Assembly: GCA_021108435.1 (NCBI GenBank)
Contig: JAIOQY010000091.1
Span: 1 to 34,799, forward strand
Length of the DNA: 34,799 nucleotides
Direction of reading: 5' to 3'
DNA from: Candidatus Aegiribacteria sp.
GTDB taxonomy: Bacteria > Fermentibacterota > Fermentibacteria > Fermentibacterales > JCC-6
A model generated the notes under the pieces. It saw only the letters and a program-made list of their open reading frames with translations. It ran no database searches and was not told the origin of the DNA. Numbering within the stretch: the stretch's first letter is position 1; every line of letters starts with the position of its first letter. Both the position numbers and the translations under genes were made by a program. Shown here piece after piece: positions 23,105 to 32,126 of this stretch.

Positions 23105-24727
23105 TTAGTCGGTTCCCAGAAGAACCCAGATATCCGGAATGGAAAGTGAAAGATCGGAAGACTCATCTACAGTAGAATCCTCAAGAATTACATATCTTAA
23201 AATCGCTTCAGCGGACTTACAGATCGGGATCTCTCTTCTGTAGAAAAATACCGTTGAATCCAGCTCTGTTTCTACTCCCAGCTCAACGTTCAGTATGTCT
23301 CCATTACGAAAATCAACTACTTCAATGAACCATTCCTCTCCCCCGACCAGAATACTTCTTCCATTAAGAACGGATCTTACCCAGGTTGCGGCACCAGCCC
23401 CGCCAAATACTCCTCCAACACCATGATTTGCGATATCCACATAAAGAGTACCTGCTGGAGCTTCAGGGGATATTGTTACACCCGAGGGAATTACATCATT
23501 AACAAGATCTTTTCCAAGCAGTATATTTATATCAACGGGTTTGATCGACAACACAGGATTACTTGAAGCCAGCTCTAATGCAAGCTCATAATTCCTTCCC
23601 TGCTGCGAAACAGGCATGTGCGGATCATTCCTTCTTACAAGGAGAATCGAGCTTCTGCGTAAGCTCCCTGTACAGGAGTAAACTCCTGATATTTCTGAAG
23701 CTGGTCCTTCTCGAAAATCACTCGCCAGTCCAGGTTGACCGGTTCCATTAGTGATCCAGAGTATCGGCTCGTACTCCGCTATCGAATCAATATTCTCTAC
23801 AGGTATTTCTGATGTATCATCATTCAATAATGGTGTCTCAGATATAAAAGCCGTGGAATCGACAGGAATTGTGTTATCCTCATCTGATTCAACATCACCG
23901 GGTTTGCTGAATACAAGAAAACAAACGATAGCGATCGCTACCAGCGCAACGGGAATCCAGAAAGCTTTCTTCTTAAGTATTCCCTTCCGGTTTTCCCGGG
24001 GTTTTCCATAAGTATCCACCTGCAGATCTGATTTCAGATTGCGAAGCGCATTGGAAAGAACAGTGAGATTTGGAAATCTTTTGTTCTCTTCCAGGGAGAC
24101 CATGTTTTCAAGAAGCGCAAGCATCTTTCGGGAAAGCATGTTCCAGGCATTTATCTGAACATCGCGATTATCGCTTCCTGCTATGATTCTGAACATCAGC
24201 AGACCCAGAGCAAAAACATCACTTCGAGGATCATCCGGTCTCTTTCCAACAGCTTCAGGCGGGGAAAATGGAGTATCCGGTATGCCTCGAGCGCCACCAA
24301 GGATGAAATGCTTCCCCTCATCTGTTATCAGAACATTTTCAGGACCGAGATAACCAACCCTGTTACCGGAATCGTGAATCGAACGGAGTATCTCAAGTAC
24401 TTGCATTCCTGTCGAAACGGCCTCTGTCTCTGATACTCTTCCATCACTTATGATCCGCTCCATAAGGAGGATAGCATTATCCGGCAGAGAGAACAGGAGT
24501 ATTTTTACGTTACTGTCATCTTCAGGATGTACTTCTGAATCGGGAAGGATCAGTCCCTCTATATCAGGACATTCCCCTGGAGGCAGTCCGCCGGCTGAAC
24601 CTCTGCTCACCTCTGCAAGCATAACCTTATCGTGAATTCTTACACGGGCCAGAAGATAATCCTCTTCATCGATGAGAATTTTCCCGCCCTCTGCAACGGA
24701 TGAGAGGAGTTTAGTAAGCATTTCCAT
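23105..24727 (-). CDS. Membrane pseudokinase with two extracytoplasmic LytR_C-like modules
   Basis: 540 residues. The first ~235 residues align with Ser/Thr kinases, but key residues are absent: the VAIK lysine is not found (VMLAEVSR), the catalytic HRDLKPEN appears as VGYLGPEN (124-131), and DFG as GGA (144-146). The structural block SDVFALGLLMFRIIAG (169-184) remains. A single membrane segment follows (256-273), then an acidic linker. Residues ~321-406 match the LytR_C pattern (ILWITNGTGQPGLA ... DINILLGKDL), and ~465-540 look like a degenerate second copy (DSTVFFYRREIP ... DIWVLLGTD). The start overlaps the guaB stop by 17 nt; an ATG at 24721 is also possible. Probably a signal-sensing or scaffolding envelope protein without phosphotransfer. 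Confidence 0.72.
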   Translation of the reverse strand: MEMLTKLLSSVAEGGKILIDEEDYLLARVRIHDKVMLAEVSRGSAGGLPPGECPDIEGLILPDSEVHPEDDSNVKILLFSLPDNAILLMERIISDGRVSETEAVSTGMQVLEILRSIHDSGNRVGYLGPENVLITDEGKHFILGGARGIPDTPFSPPEAVGKRPDDPRSDVFALGLLMFRIIAGSDNRDVQINAWNMLSRKMLALLENMVSLEENKRFPNLTVLSNALRNLKSDLQVDTYGKPRENRKGILKKKAFWIPVALVAIAIVCFLVFSKPGDVESDEDNTIPVDSTAFISETPLLNDDTSEIPVENIDSIAEYEPILWITNGTGQPGLASDFREGPASEISGVYSCTGSLRRSSILLVRRNDPHMPVSQQGRNYELALELASSNPVLSIKPVDINILLGKDLVNDVIPSGVTISPEAPAGTLYVDIANHGVGGVFGGAGAATWVRSVLNGRSILVGGEEWFIEVVDFRNGDILNVELGVETELDSTVFFYRREIPICKSAEAILRYVILEDSTVDESSDLSLSIPDIWVLLGTD

Positions 24728-26186
24728 CTATAGTGTAGTTTGGTGATTCTTTAGTAATCATCACATCATGAGCATGACTTTCTCTTAGTCCTGCTGAAGT
24801 AATTTTAACAAATAATGCCTTACCGGGGAGATCAGCCACAGCAGAACATCCTATGTAGCCCATGCCCTGTCTTAAACCACCGGTGAGCTGGTTCAGATAG
24901 TCGATCAGTGGCCCTTTGAAAGGAACCATTCCTTCAATTCCTTCGGGAACAAGTTTCTTCAGAGGTCTTTCGCTCTGAAAATACCTGTCAGCACTTCCCT
25001 GTTTCATAGCTCCTATAGAACCCATACCACGATAAACCTTGAACTTCCTGCCCTTGTATATTGTAGTCTCACCGGGGCTTTCCGAAATACCGGCAAGGAG
25101 GCTTCCAATCATCACAGACGATGCTCCAACAGCAAGAGCCTTAACAATATCCCCGGAATACTTAATACCTCCATCAGCTATAACAGGTGCATCATACTCC
25201 GCAGCAGCTGAAGCACATTCAGAAACGGCTGATGCCTGTGGACATCCCACACCGGCAATAACTCTGGTGGTGCATATCGATCCTGGACCAACACCAACTT
25301 TAACCCCGTCCGCTCCCGCTTCAAGGAGGTCTTTTGTTGCTTCAGACGTAACAACATTACCGGCAACAATTGAGACTTTCGGGAATTCTTTCCGAAGCAA
25401 TGAAACCGAATCAACTACCCGGGTTGAATGACCATGGGCTGTATCGATGAACAGGCAGTCAACACCTGCTTCCACTAATATCTCTGCTCGTTTAACTGCA
25501 TCCATCCCCACACCTATGGCCGCGCCCACTCTGAGACGACCAGAAGAATCCTTGCATGCGTTCGGAAAAGTGATGGCATTGTGAATATCTCTAACTGTAA
25601 TAAGGCCCATAAGATGCAATTCACCATCCACCAGAGGCAGTTTCTCAAGCCTGTGTTTTCTCAGCAGATCAAGAGCTTCCTCAAGATTTGTATCAGGAGG
25701 AGCGGTTATCAGTTCATCCACCGTTGTCATCAGTCTGCTTACAGGAGTGGAAGAATCTGACTCAAACTGGTAATCACGATTAGTCAGCATTCCCGCAAGT
25801 CTGTCACCGTTCATGACAGGAAAACCTGATACTCCGTGTATATGTGAGAGTTCGAGAGCATCGCCAATAACCGAGTCTATTTCAAGTGTTACCGGATCCA
25901 CAATAACACCGCTTTCTGCTCTTTTCACTCGTCTTACGTGTTCTGCCTGACTGACGGGTGACAGGTTTTTGTGAATAACGCCCAAACCTCCCTCCTGTGC
26001 AAGAGCAATGGCCATATCGGCTTCAGTTACAGTATCCATTGCAGCACTGAGAATGGGAATATTCAAAGTAATACCCCGGGTAAGTTTTGTTGTCAGATCT
26101 ACTTCGGAGGGGAGTATACTCGATCGACCTGGTAGAATCAGAATATCATCGTATGTAAGTGCTTCCCTGATATTGGATAGGTTCAT
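24711..26186 (-). CDS. guaB: IMP dehydrogenase
   Basis: 491 residues, full length. Oxidises IMP to XMP with NAD+, the committed step of GMP synthesis. TIM barrel with the N-terminal ALTYDDILILPGRSS, a CBS pair inserted at about 95-205, NAD/IMP loop GVGPGSICTTRVIAG with catalytic Cys305, phosphate-binding DGGIKYSGDIVKALA and the flap YRGMGSIGAMKQGS. GGAGAG precedes the ATG at 26186. Downstream of the zinc-ribbon gene by 27 bp and overlapped by the pseudokinase gene, so it lies in an operon with regulatory or signalling genes rather than with guaA. Confidence 0.97.
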   Translation of the reverse strand: MNLSNIREALTYDDILILPGRSSILPSEVDLTTKLTRGITLNIPILSAAMDTVTEADMAIALAQEGGLGVIHKNLSPVSQAEHVRRVKRAESGVIVDPVTLEIDSVIGDALELSHIHGVSGFPVMNGDRLAGMLTNRDYQFESDSSTPVSRLMTTVDELITAPPDTNLEEALDLLRKHRLEKLPLVDGELHLMGLITVRDIHNAITFPNACKDSSGRLRVGAAIGVGMDAVKRAEILVEAGVDCLFIDTAHGHSTRVVDSVSLLRKEFPKVSIVAGNVVTSEATKDLLEAGADGVKVGVGPGSICTTRVIAGVGCPQASAVSECASAAAEYDAPVIADGGIKYSGDIVKALAVGASSVMIGSLLAGISESPGETTIYKGRKFKVYRGMGSIGAMKQGSADRYFQSERPLKKLVPEGIEGMVPFKGPLIDYLNQLTGGLRQGMGYIGCSAVADLPGKALFVKITSAGLRESHAHDVMITKESPNYTIDGNAY

Positions 26187-26213
26187 ATTTCTCTCCGTCC
26201 AGATTTTACCGGG

Positions 26214-26567
26214 TCAGTCACACCAATAGATGAACCTGCCGCAGGCAGGACATGTTTCAACCTGTTTGTTTCTGTCAGGAGAAGCAACAAAGGCAGTGGG
26301 TAACTGTGTAAAACATCCACTGCATCGTTCATTTATAACAGGAACTACAGCATTCCCGTAATGACTGGCAAGTTGATCGTACATATCACGATTTCTCCGG
26401 GTGATTAATAAAGCAAGTTCACACCGCATCTTTTTTAGTTCCGCTACTGCTGCAGCTGGTGACAGCCCCAGTTTTTTCTCCTGTTTCTGGATATCCTTAT
26501 TCTGGAGGTCTGATATCATGACATCAAGATCGTGAAGGCTGATCAGTCTTTCAAGGTCTTTATTCAT
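26214..26567 (-). CDS. Short C4-type zinc-ribbon protein (DUF164-like)
   Basis: 117 residues. N-terminal helical coiled-coil part (LERLISLHDLDVMISDLQNK) and a C-terminal zinc ribbon with two Cys pairs: CSGC (ERCSGCFTQLP) and CPAC (VETCPACGRFIYW). The family usually has ~230 residues with a longer coiled coil, so this is a shortened version whose ribbon is intact. Function of the family is not settled; nucleic-acid binding is the usual guess. Starts inside the end of the EIIA gene (8-nt overlap), hence co-translated. Confidence 0.8.
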   Translation of the reverse strand: MNKDLERLISLHDLDVMISDLQNKDIQKQEKKLGLSPAAAVAELKKMRCELALLITRRNRDMYDQLASHYGNAVVPVINERCSGCFTQLPTAFVASPDRNKQVETCPACGRFIYWCD

Positions 26568-27006
26568 TCTGCTTACTTTCCTGGAGGGTAAATTTTAATA
26601 TCGATGCTGCTTCAACCGGTGAATCGGCTGACAGCAGTTTTTCTGCTCCGTCCGTTCGAAGCAGTTTGGCCAGATGCCTGATTAACTTCATGTGCTCTTC
26701 CGGTCCGGACGGTCTCACAGGAGTTATGAAAAGTATAATTACCTTAACTTTTTCCACAGGCCAGGGAATGCCCTTTTTTGATTTCCCGATGGCAATCATG
26801 AAGTCATCTACGAGAATGCTCCTGCAATGAGGCATTGCAATACCATTATGAACAATTGTCGGTTCGGCCTGTTCTCTTGTTTCAAGTGCTGTTAAAAGAA
26901 GATCCTCAGTGGTTTTCTGAAATGAGAATAGCTTTAGTAATTCCGCAATCGCGGTTTTTCTGTTAACTGATGTGATACTCCAATTGTAAAAAATCGGTCT
27001 TTTCAA
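26560..27006 (-). CDS. PTS EIIA-type (fructose/nitrogen) regulatory protein, PtsN-like
   Basis: 148 residues from a TTG at 27006 with AAGGAGGG a few bases upstream. PTS_EIIA type 2 fold; the phosphorylatable His60 is in IAMPHCR, the family hallmark, and the C-terminal PSGPEEHMKLIRHLAKLL is also conserved. No EIIB/EIIC or HPr gene is nearby, so it is more likely a regulatory PtsN-like protein than part of a sugar transporter. First gene of the EIIA-zinc ribbon-guaB-pseudokinase operon; a possible promoter is listed separately. Confidence 0.87.
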   Translation of the reverse strand: MKRPIFYNWSITSVNRKTAIAELLKLFSFQKTTEDLLLTALETREQAEPTIVHNGIAMPHCRSILVDDFMIAIGKSKKGIPWPVEKVKVIILFITPVRPSGPEEHMKLIRHLAKLLRTDGAEKLLSADSPVEAASILKFTLQESKQNE

Positions 27007-27033
27007 ATGCCCTCCTTATCCGACTTGGTCTTT

Positions 27034-27061
27034 AATATAGAATTTGTTTATCGTCCTGCAA
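27034..27061 (-). promoter_or_regulatory. Candidate promoter of the EIIA-guaB operon
   Basis: Reverse strand: TTGCAG (27061-27056), 16-bp spacer, TATATT (27039-27034). Four of six and five of six matches to consensus, in the 85-bp gap shared with the divergent histidine kinase gene. Leader would be about 20 nt and includes the strong AAGGAGGG. Confidence 0.33.
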
Positions 27062-27091
27062 GTACCATATTGGATTCAGGTGGGGTGAATA

Positions 27092-29650
27092 ATGTCCACA
27101 GACAAAAAAATAGTCGAATTTGCTTTTCAGGAGGACTCGCTGGTTGTTTCATTTTTGAGGAATATTGTACATAATATTTCTCCTTTAATGTCTCAATTGA
27201 TTGATAAACTTACTATTGATAGAGATGTAATACTGAACATCCTTTCGCTTCAGGAGGATGGGGCACTTCCAATACTCCTTGACGGACAGATCTGGCTATC
27301 CATCTCCATAAGCGCGGGAGATTCCCGAATTACATCGCTGAAAAGCGCTTCAAGGCTCGAACTGGAGGAATGGCTGGAGATATTTCATGGTGGCAGACCG
27401 GGAATTCTTACTGATGAATCGGGACATGTATTCGCTATGACGGAAACCGCTAACGAGATTTTTGCCGGATACAGAGGCACTTCTCTTCGAGATTTTCTCG
27501 ATCAGGTTTCAATGACGGCGTTTATTTCCGCAAGCTCGAAAAGCCTTTCAGGAAAACGGATCAGGGAATTCTCGGTTCTGACTAAAACAGGTCACATGAA
27601 TAAAAGATCTTTAGTCGCATCTCTTCAGAAAGTTGGTGTCGGCAACAGATTGCTGATTGTATCCTTTTCTTCTCCCTCGATGGCAATGACAACATTTGAA
27701 CAGGATGACTCGAAATTTGCAAAAACCCTTTTCTCCGTAATTCCCATTCCTGCGGTAAGGATTAATGGAAAAGGAACTATCGTTGCAGTAAACAGTCATG
27801 CAGCCCACATTGTTTCCAGTTCAGGAGGAAAGGAACTGCTTTCCACACAGTTCAATGATTGGATAATAAAAGAAGACAAAACAAGAGTATCTGCTCTGTT
27901 TAAAAGCAAAGCCGATACTATGGCTGCTCCCTTTCAGTTCAGAGCGGGACTGGTTATCACAGAAAACCTTGTTACGCACTTTGAAATGACCAGCCTGCTC
28001 ATGCCTGATGGAGAGAGTCTGATTGTCTTTTTCATGCCTGTTGATATGATTAGAGGCTCGGATACTGAAACCTATCCCGGACAGATCATTCTTGAACTTA
28101 TAGACGTGCTTAATGAATTCAACAGAGAAAAAGATTCAGTCCACTCTCTCCTCGAATTCCTCAGAGTTGGCACTGGAGCCAGAGGAGCTGCATACATCTC
28201 CAGATCGAGAAAAGTAGCTGTTGGAGATGCACCACTGACTGAAAGTGAACAAGCTCAACTTGATAAGAGCAGGAATACCTGGACGGAAGATATTCTTGGA
28301 TTCAATCTGACAATTCCAGTTCAGCAGAAACAGGGTCAGGCTCATCTCAAAATTTCAGGAACACCGTCCCGCAATCTGGACCCCCTTGGAAGACTGGTTC
28401 TTCAGCTTGTTCCCATACTGATGCAGTATTCACAATCACATCAGTATCAAAGAAGCACGATGAAAATATTGAATTCAATTTCAGAATTCATGGCTCTTCT
28501 GAAGGGTCGTGAGCGAAATGTGCAAACGCTGCTTGATGAAATTGGATCAATCATCGGAGCTGAATATATGGTTATACACAAGGTTAGCTCCAGAGAACCT
28601 GTTCTCAGACCCCTTGTATCATCTGGAACCTCAACAGATCCAGGTATTCTTTCTCTCGAAATTCCATCAATTGCATCCTGGGCTTACACGCATACGGAAA
28701 CGTGCTATGTCCCTGATACAGCAGTTGATCAAAGATTTTCGTCTATTTTCCCATCATCCAGAAGTGAATTGTCCGTTCCGCTTATTTCCGAAGGCAGAGC
28801 GATAGGAACTCTCACAGCGGGGAGCAGTCACAGAGACGCTTTTAAAAAACCGCTTCCAGGACTTCTTCGCACTCTATGTGTGGGTTTATCACTGTGGCTG
28901 CTCAGAAACACTCAGGAGGATAAACAGAATAATGTTATGCAGCAGGAAGAAAAGCCCAGTGAACATATAGGGTTGGAAGATCTTCTTCTCAGTCTTTCTC
29001 ACAGAATGAGAGCTCCGATAACCACTCTCAGAGGACATACGGATCTACTGATCTCAGAAAAACTTGGGAAGCTCACATCTGATCAGAAGAATTCCTTGAA
29101 GGCTATGAATACCGCACTTATCGACCTTGTTGAATATGCAGAGCGAATGCTGACTTTCATGAAGATAGAACTGAGCGATGAAACTCTGAAAATTATCTGG
29201 GCTCGTCCTGCGGATGTTGTCTCTTCACTATTACCTATCTTCTCGGAAATGGGAAAAAACCAGAAGGTTTCTGTAAGGGCGGAACTTCCTTCAGAACCCT
29301 TTACCGCAAGTTTCGACAGGTCACGCCTTGAACAGATAATTGGAAATCTTGTACACAATGCTATTCAGTACAATGAACCTGATGGATCAGTGAATATCAA
29401 CGTAAGACTGGATAACAGCACTCACTGGATTCTTGAAGTATTCAATACCGGCAGCGGTATCCCTCCAGAGGATCTGCCAAATGTATTCGATAGATTCTAC
29501 ACAGGCAGCAATAACATCGAGGTTACTCGAGGTCTGGGGATTGGTTTGACAATCGTAAGAAGTTTTACTCAACAGATGGGCGGCACTGTCAGTGTACGAA
29601 GCAGAACTGGATACGGAACCTGGTTTACCGTCCGACTTCCCCTCTCATGA
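27092..29650 (+). CDS. Soluble PAS-PAS-GAF sensor histidine kinase
   Basis: 852 residues, GGTGGGG upstream of the ATG. No membrane segment, so a cytoplasmic sensor. N-terminal ~100 residues uncharacterised; PAS-like domains at ~105-215 and ~218-330 (VRINGKGTIVAVNSHAA); helical linker; GAF at ~450-610 (IGAEYMVIHKV, LSVPLISEGRAIGTLTAG); HisKA with phospho-accepting His637 (LSHRMRAPITTLRGH); HATPase_c with N box Asn756 (NLVHNAIQYNE) and G boxes GSGIPPEDLPNVFDRFYTG and GLGIGLTIV (814 on). No receiver domain and no response regulator gene adjacent, so its partner is elsewhere. TGA overlaps the queA start (ATGA). Confidence 0.93.
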   Translation: MSTDKKIVEFAFQEDSLVVSFLRNIVHNISPLMSQLIDKLTIDRDVILNILSLQEDGALPILLDGQIWLSISISAGDSRITSLKSASRLELEEWLEIFHGGRPGILTDESGHVFAMTETANEIFAGYRGTSLRDFLDQVSMTAFISASSKSLSGKRIREFSVLTKTGHMNKRSLVASLQKVGVGNRLLIVSFSSPSMAMTTFEQDDSKFAKTLFSVIPIPAVRINGKGTIVAVNSHAAHIVSSSGGKELLSTQFNDWIIKEDKTRVSALFKSKADTMAAPFQFRAGLVITENLVTHFEMTSLLMPDGESLIVFFMPVDMIRGSDTETYPGQIILELIDVLNEFNREKDSVHSLLEFLRVGTGARGAAYISRSRKVAVGDAPLTESEQAQLDKSRNTWTEDILGFNLTIPVQQKQGQAHLKISGTPSRNLDPLGRLVLQLVPILMQYSQSHQYQRSTMKILNSISEFMALLKGRERNVQTLLDEIGSIIGAEYMVIHKVSSREPVLRPLVSSGTSTDPGILSLEIPSIASWAYTHTETCYVPDTAVDQRFSSIFPSSRSELSVPLISEGRAIGTLTAGSSHRDAFKKPLPGLLRTLCVGLSLWLLRNTQEDKQNNVMQQEEKPSEHIGLEDLLLSLSHRMRAPITTLRGHTDLLISEKLGKLTSDQKNSLKAMNTALIDLVEYAERMLTFMKIELSDETLKIIWARPADVVSSLLPIFSEMGKNQKVSVRAELPSEPFTASFDRSRLEQIIGNLVHNAIQYNEPDGSVNINVRLDNSTHWILEVFNTGSGIPPEDLPNVFDRFYTGSNNIEVTRGLGIGLTIVRSFTQQMGGTVSVRSRTGYGTWFTVRLPLS

Positions 29651-30693
29651 TAGATAAGAGAAACCTGCTCAAAGAGAACTTTCAGTATTTTCTCCCGGAG
29701 AATCTGATTGCACAGATGCCTCTTTCCGATCGAACAGAAAGCAGACTTCTGGTTTCATCCATCGCGAAGAAAGAATTATCCGAGAACGTATTCAGCGATC
29801 TTCCTGACCTTCTTTCTCCAGGGGACCTTCTGGTTTTGAACAACACAAAGGTTTTCAGGGCGCGACTGTCAGGAAACAGGACAGACACTGGCGGCAAAGT
29901 TGAAGCATTTCTTCTTCGTGAACTCGGTCATGGGATCTGGAAAGCTCTGGTCCGTCCCGGCAGAGCAGCAAAAACAGGAATAACCATTGAATTCTCAAAT
30001 GATCTTTCATGCACCGTACAGCAAAGACTGGACCAGGGAAGAGCAATTATTGAATTCAATTCCTGCAAGGACACCGATGACACTCTCAGTAGAACTGCAC
30101 AGGTACCATTACCTCCGTACATAAAACGTACCCCCGACGAATTGGATGATGAAAGATATCAGACTGTCTACGCATCGGAGAAAGGCGCAGTTGCCGCGCC
30201 GACCGCCGGTCTTCATTTCAACCGGGAACTGCTGAAACGTCTCGCAGAAAAAGGAATAGAACATACTTACGTAACTCTCCATGTAGGACCAGGAACATTC
30301 GAACCCCTTCGTTCAAGTATTCTTGGGGATAACACTCTAGATCCGGAGGAGTATTATGTTTCAGCTGAGACCCTTTCGGCAATCAGAAATACAAGAGAGG
30401 AAGGAAGAAGAGTCATTGCTGTGGGAACAACAACAACAAGAGTTCTTGAAACAGTAGATGTAAATTCAGAGACGAGTTTATCGGGAGAGACCGGAATCTT
30501 TATATTTCCACCATACAGCTTCCGGAATGTGGACGCCCTGATTACAAACTTCCACCTTCCTGAGAGTTCATTGTTATGCCTTGTAGCGGCATTCATGGGT
30601 TATGAATTCATGATGAACGCCTATAGATACGCTGTTGAACATCAGTTCAGATTCTACAGCTATGGTGATGTCATGTTGATAGAACAGGAGTAG
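29647..30693 (+). CDS. queA: S-adenosylmethionine:tRNA ribosyltransferase-isomerase QueA
   Basis: 348 residues, full length. Transfers and isomerises the ribose of SAM onto 7-aminomethyl-7-deazaguanine in tRNA to make epoxyqueuosine. Family blocks: YFLPENLIAQMPLSDRTESRL near the start, LVLNNTKVFRARL, PLPPYIKR, RYQTVYASEKGAVAAPTAGL, THVTLHVGPGTFEP (here TYVTLHVGPGTFEPL), GTTTTRVLE and TNFHLPESSLLCLV. Coupled by ATGA to the histidine kinase gene and followed by an unknown membrane protein gene, then tgt. Confidence 0.97.
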   Translation: MIDKRNLLKENFQYFLPENLIAQMPLSDRTESRLLVSSIAKKELSENVFSDLPDLLSPGDLLVLNNTKVFRARLSGNRTDTGGKVEAFLLRELGHGIWKALVRPGRAAKTGITIEFSNDLSCTVQQRLDQGRAIIEFNSCKDTDDTLSRTAQVPLPPYIKRTPDELDDERYQTVYASEKGAVAAPTAGLHFNRELLKRLAEKGIEHTYVTLHVGPGTFEPLRSSILGDNTLDPEEYYVSAETLSAIRNTREEGRRVIAVGTTTTRVLETVDVNSETSLSGETGIFIFPPYSFRNVDALITNFHLPESSLLCLVAAFMGYEFMMNAYRYAVEHQFRFYSYGDVMLIEQE

Positions 30694-30698
30694 ATACA

Positions 30699-32123
30699 GT
30701 GACACTAACCGCCAGAAAATATGCCTGGCTTAATAGGATTTCTCCGAAATTCAGACAACTGGCAGGATTGTATATTCTGGAAATATCAGTCATTCTTTCC
30801 TGGACTTTACTTCTGGAGGCTCTTTTCTCTCTGCTTTCCGGCAACTGGCAGTTGCTTCTTCCTGTGAGTTATCTCCTGTCTGCCACGATGCTTGCATGGC
30901 TGGAAAAGTCAAGAATCAAAAGGTTGGAACAGTCTCCTTTTGAAGCCCTGGGGCTCGCTGAGATCAGCGTTCACGGATATAATCCGTCGGAATGGCAGAC
31001 ATTGCGAAGACTGCTGTTCACACCCCCACTGATACTTTCAGGTATTGGTTTGATACCTGTTCCACGGAAAAAGATGACCCTGCTGCAGTTGATATCCGAC
31101 ACGAAGATAGTTCCCCTGAATGTCGATATGGATCCCAGAACCAAAGAAGAGATACAAAGTATCAGAAATCGTGCATTGTTGAAAGTAATCGCGTATACAA
31201 TTACCTCTCTGATTGTTACAGCGATAATTGTTTTCGTGCCGCCCGGGAGTGCGGTCAGTACTGGAGTTGATCAGCATCATGCAATTTCAAGACTTCCACA
31301 GGAAGAGGAGGAGCTTCTGGCCGCCTATCTGGAATTAAAAACGCTTTATCCGGATAGCATCGAGTTCCATGTAAGACTGGCAAGCCTCTATTATCGAAAC
31401 AACATGGAAGCGGATCTTGTTCTGGAACTTGAAGAAGTCAGGAGACTTGATCCTGATCATTCCATCCTGCTGCTTGGTGAGGATCTTTCAGTAAGCATGG
31501 AAGATCTGAAAGTGGATGGTGATTCCACTTCAGCGGACTCCACAGAAACTTTTGCATATCTCACTCCGATAACGCAGGAAACAGAGGAAAATTCTCTGAC
31601 AGGTGATTCAGACAGCCTGCAGGCCGAACCAGTACCGATAGAACTGAATCTGATAGCATCAGATTCCATAAGAATTCCAGATGACACAGTATTTACGGAT
31701 TCAACCACTCTCCCTGTTGAAACACTTTCTGATTCCATTATCATTCCCGAAATAGACGATTCCCTGCTGCTTCCTTCACTTCCAGACAGAAGCAGTGTAA
31801 CTGAACCTCAGGACTCATTAGAGCAGGATGTAGAAATCGATGAACTTCCATTGGATCAGGATGTAGAAATCGATGAACTTCCATTGGATCAGGGTGTAGA
31901 GATCGATGAACTTCCATTGGATCAGGATGTAGAGATCGATGAACTTCCATTGGAATCTGAACAGGAGGATTCCTTAGTTATCCTGCCGGAGGTTGAAGTC
32001 ACTGAAGTGGAAGAATCACAGGAATCAGCTCCGGAAACGGAAATCGTTGAACCTGAAGATACACCAGAAGAAGAACAGGGGGATGAACCACCTCCTTCAA
32101 CACCTGATCCTGAAGGGACATAG
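30699..32123 (+). CDS. Membrane protein with TPR-like segment and acidic repeat tail, unknown function
   Basis: 474 residues from a GTG at 30699 (GGAG 8 nt upstream). Three membrane segments: two near the N terminus (about residues 22-45 and 50-66) and one near 165-186. A short helical TPR-like stretch follows (EELLAAYLELKTLYPDSIEF). The C-terminal ~200 residues are very acidic and Ser/Thr/Pro-rich, low complexity, and include four tandem 11-residue repeats of the form LDQDVEIDELP. No family recognised. Placed between queA and tgt, with 5 bp to queA; an involvement in queuosine is not implied by anything in the protein itself. Confidence 0.65.
   Translation: MTLTARKYAWLNRISPKFRQLAGLYILEISVILSWTLLLEALFSLLSGNWQLLLPVSYLLSATMLAWLEKSRIKRLEQSPFEALGLAEISVHGYNPSEWQTLRRLLFTPPLILSGIGLIPVPRKKMTLLQLISDTKIVPLNVDMDPRTKEEIQSIRNRALLKVIAYTITSLIVTAIIVFVPPGSAVSTGVDQHHAISRLPQEEEELLAAYLELKTLYPDSIEFHVRLASLYYRNNMEADLVLELEEVRRLDPDHSILLLGEDLSVSMEDLKVDGDSTSADSTETFAYLTPITQETEENSLTGDSDSLQAEPVPIELNLIASDSIRIPDDTVFTDSTTLPVETLSDSIIIPEIDDSLLLPSLPDRSSVTEPQDSLEQDVEIDELPLDQDVEIDELPLDQGVEIDELPLDQDVEIDELPLESEQEDSLVILPEVEVTEVEESQESAPETEIVEPEDTPEEEQGDEPPPSTPDPEGT
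31818..31949 (+). repeat. Four tandem 33-bp in-frame repeats
   Basis: Exactly 132 bp = 4 x 33 bp, coding for 11-residue units (L[ED]Q[DG]VEIDELP). Units 1 and 2 share GAAATC, units 3 and 4 share GAGATC, and one unit has GGTGTA instead of GATGTA, so the copies are almost identical at DNA level, indicating recent expansion by slippage. Keeps the frame. Confidence 0.92.
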
Positions 32124-32126
32124 ATA

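Noticed and set aside
23008-23166. N-terminal extension of the CarD-like protein
   Set aside because: The in-frame extension crosses the promoter and the end of the pseudokinase gene; AGGAGG places the start at 23007.
31741-31950. Reverse-strand frame with repeated MEVHRSLHPDP peptide
   Set aside because: It is the antisense reading of the 33-bp repeats of the acidic-tail gene; repeats of a multiple of three keep all frames open.
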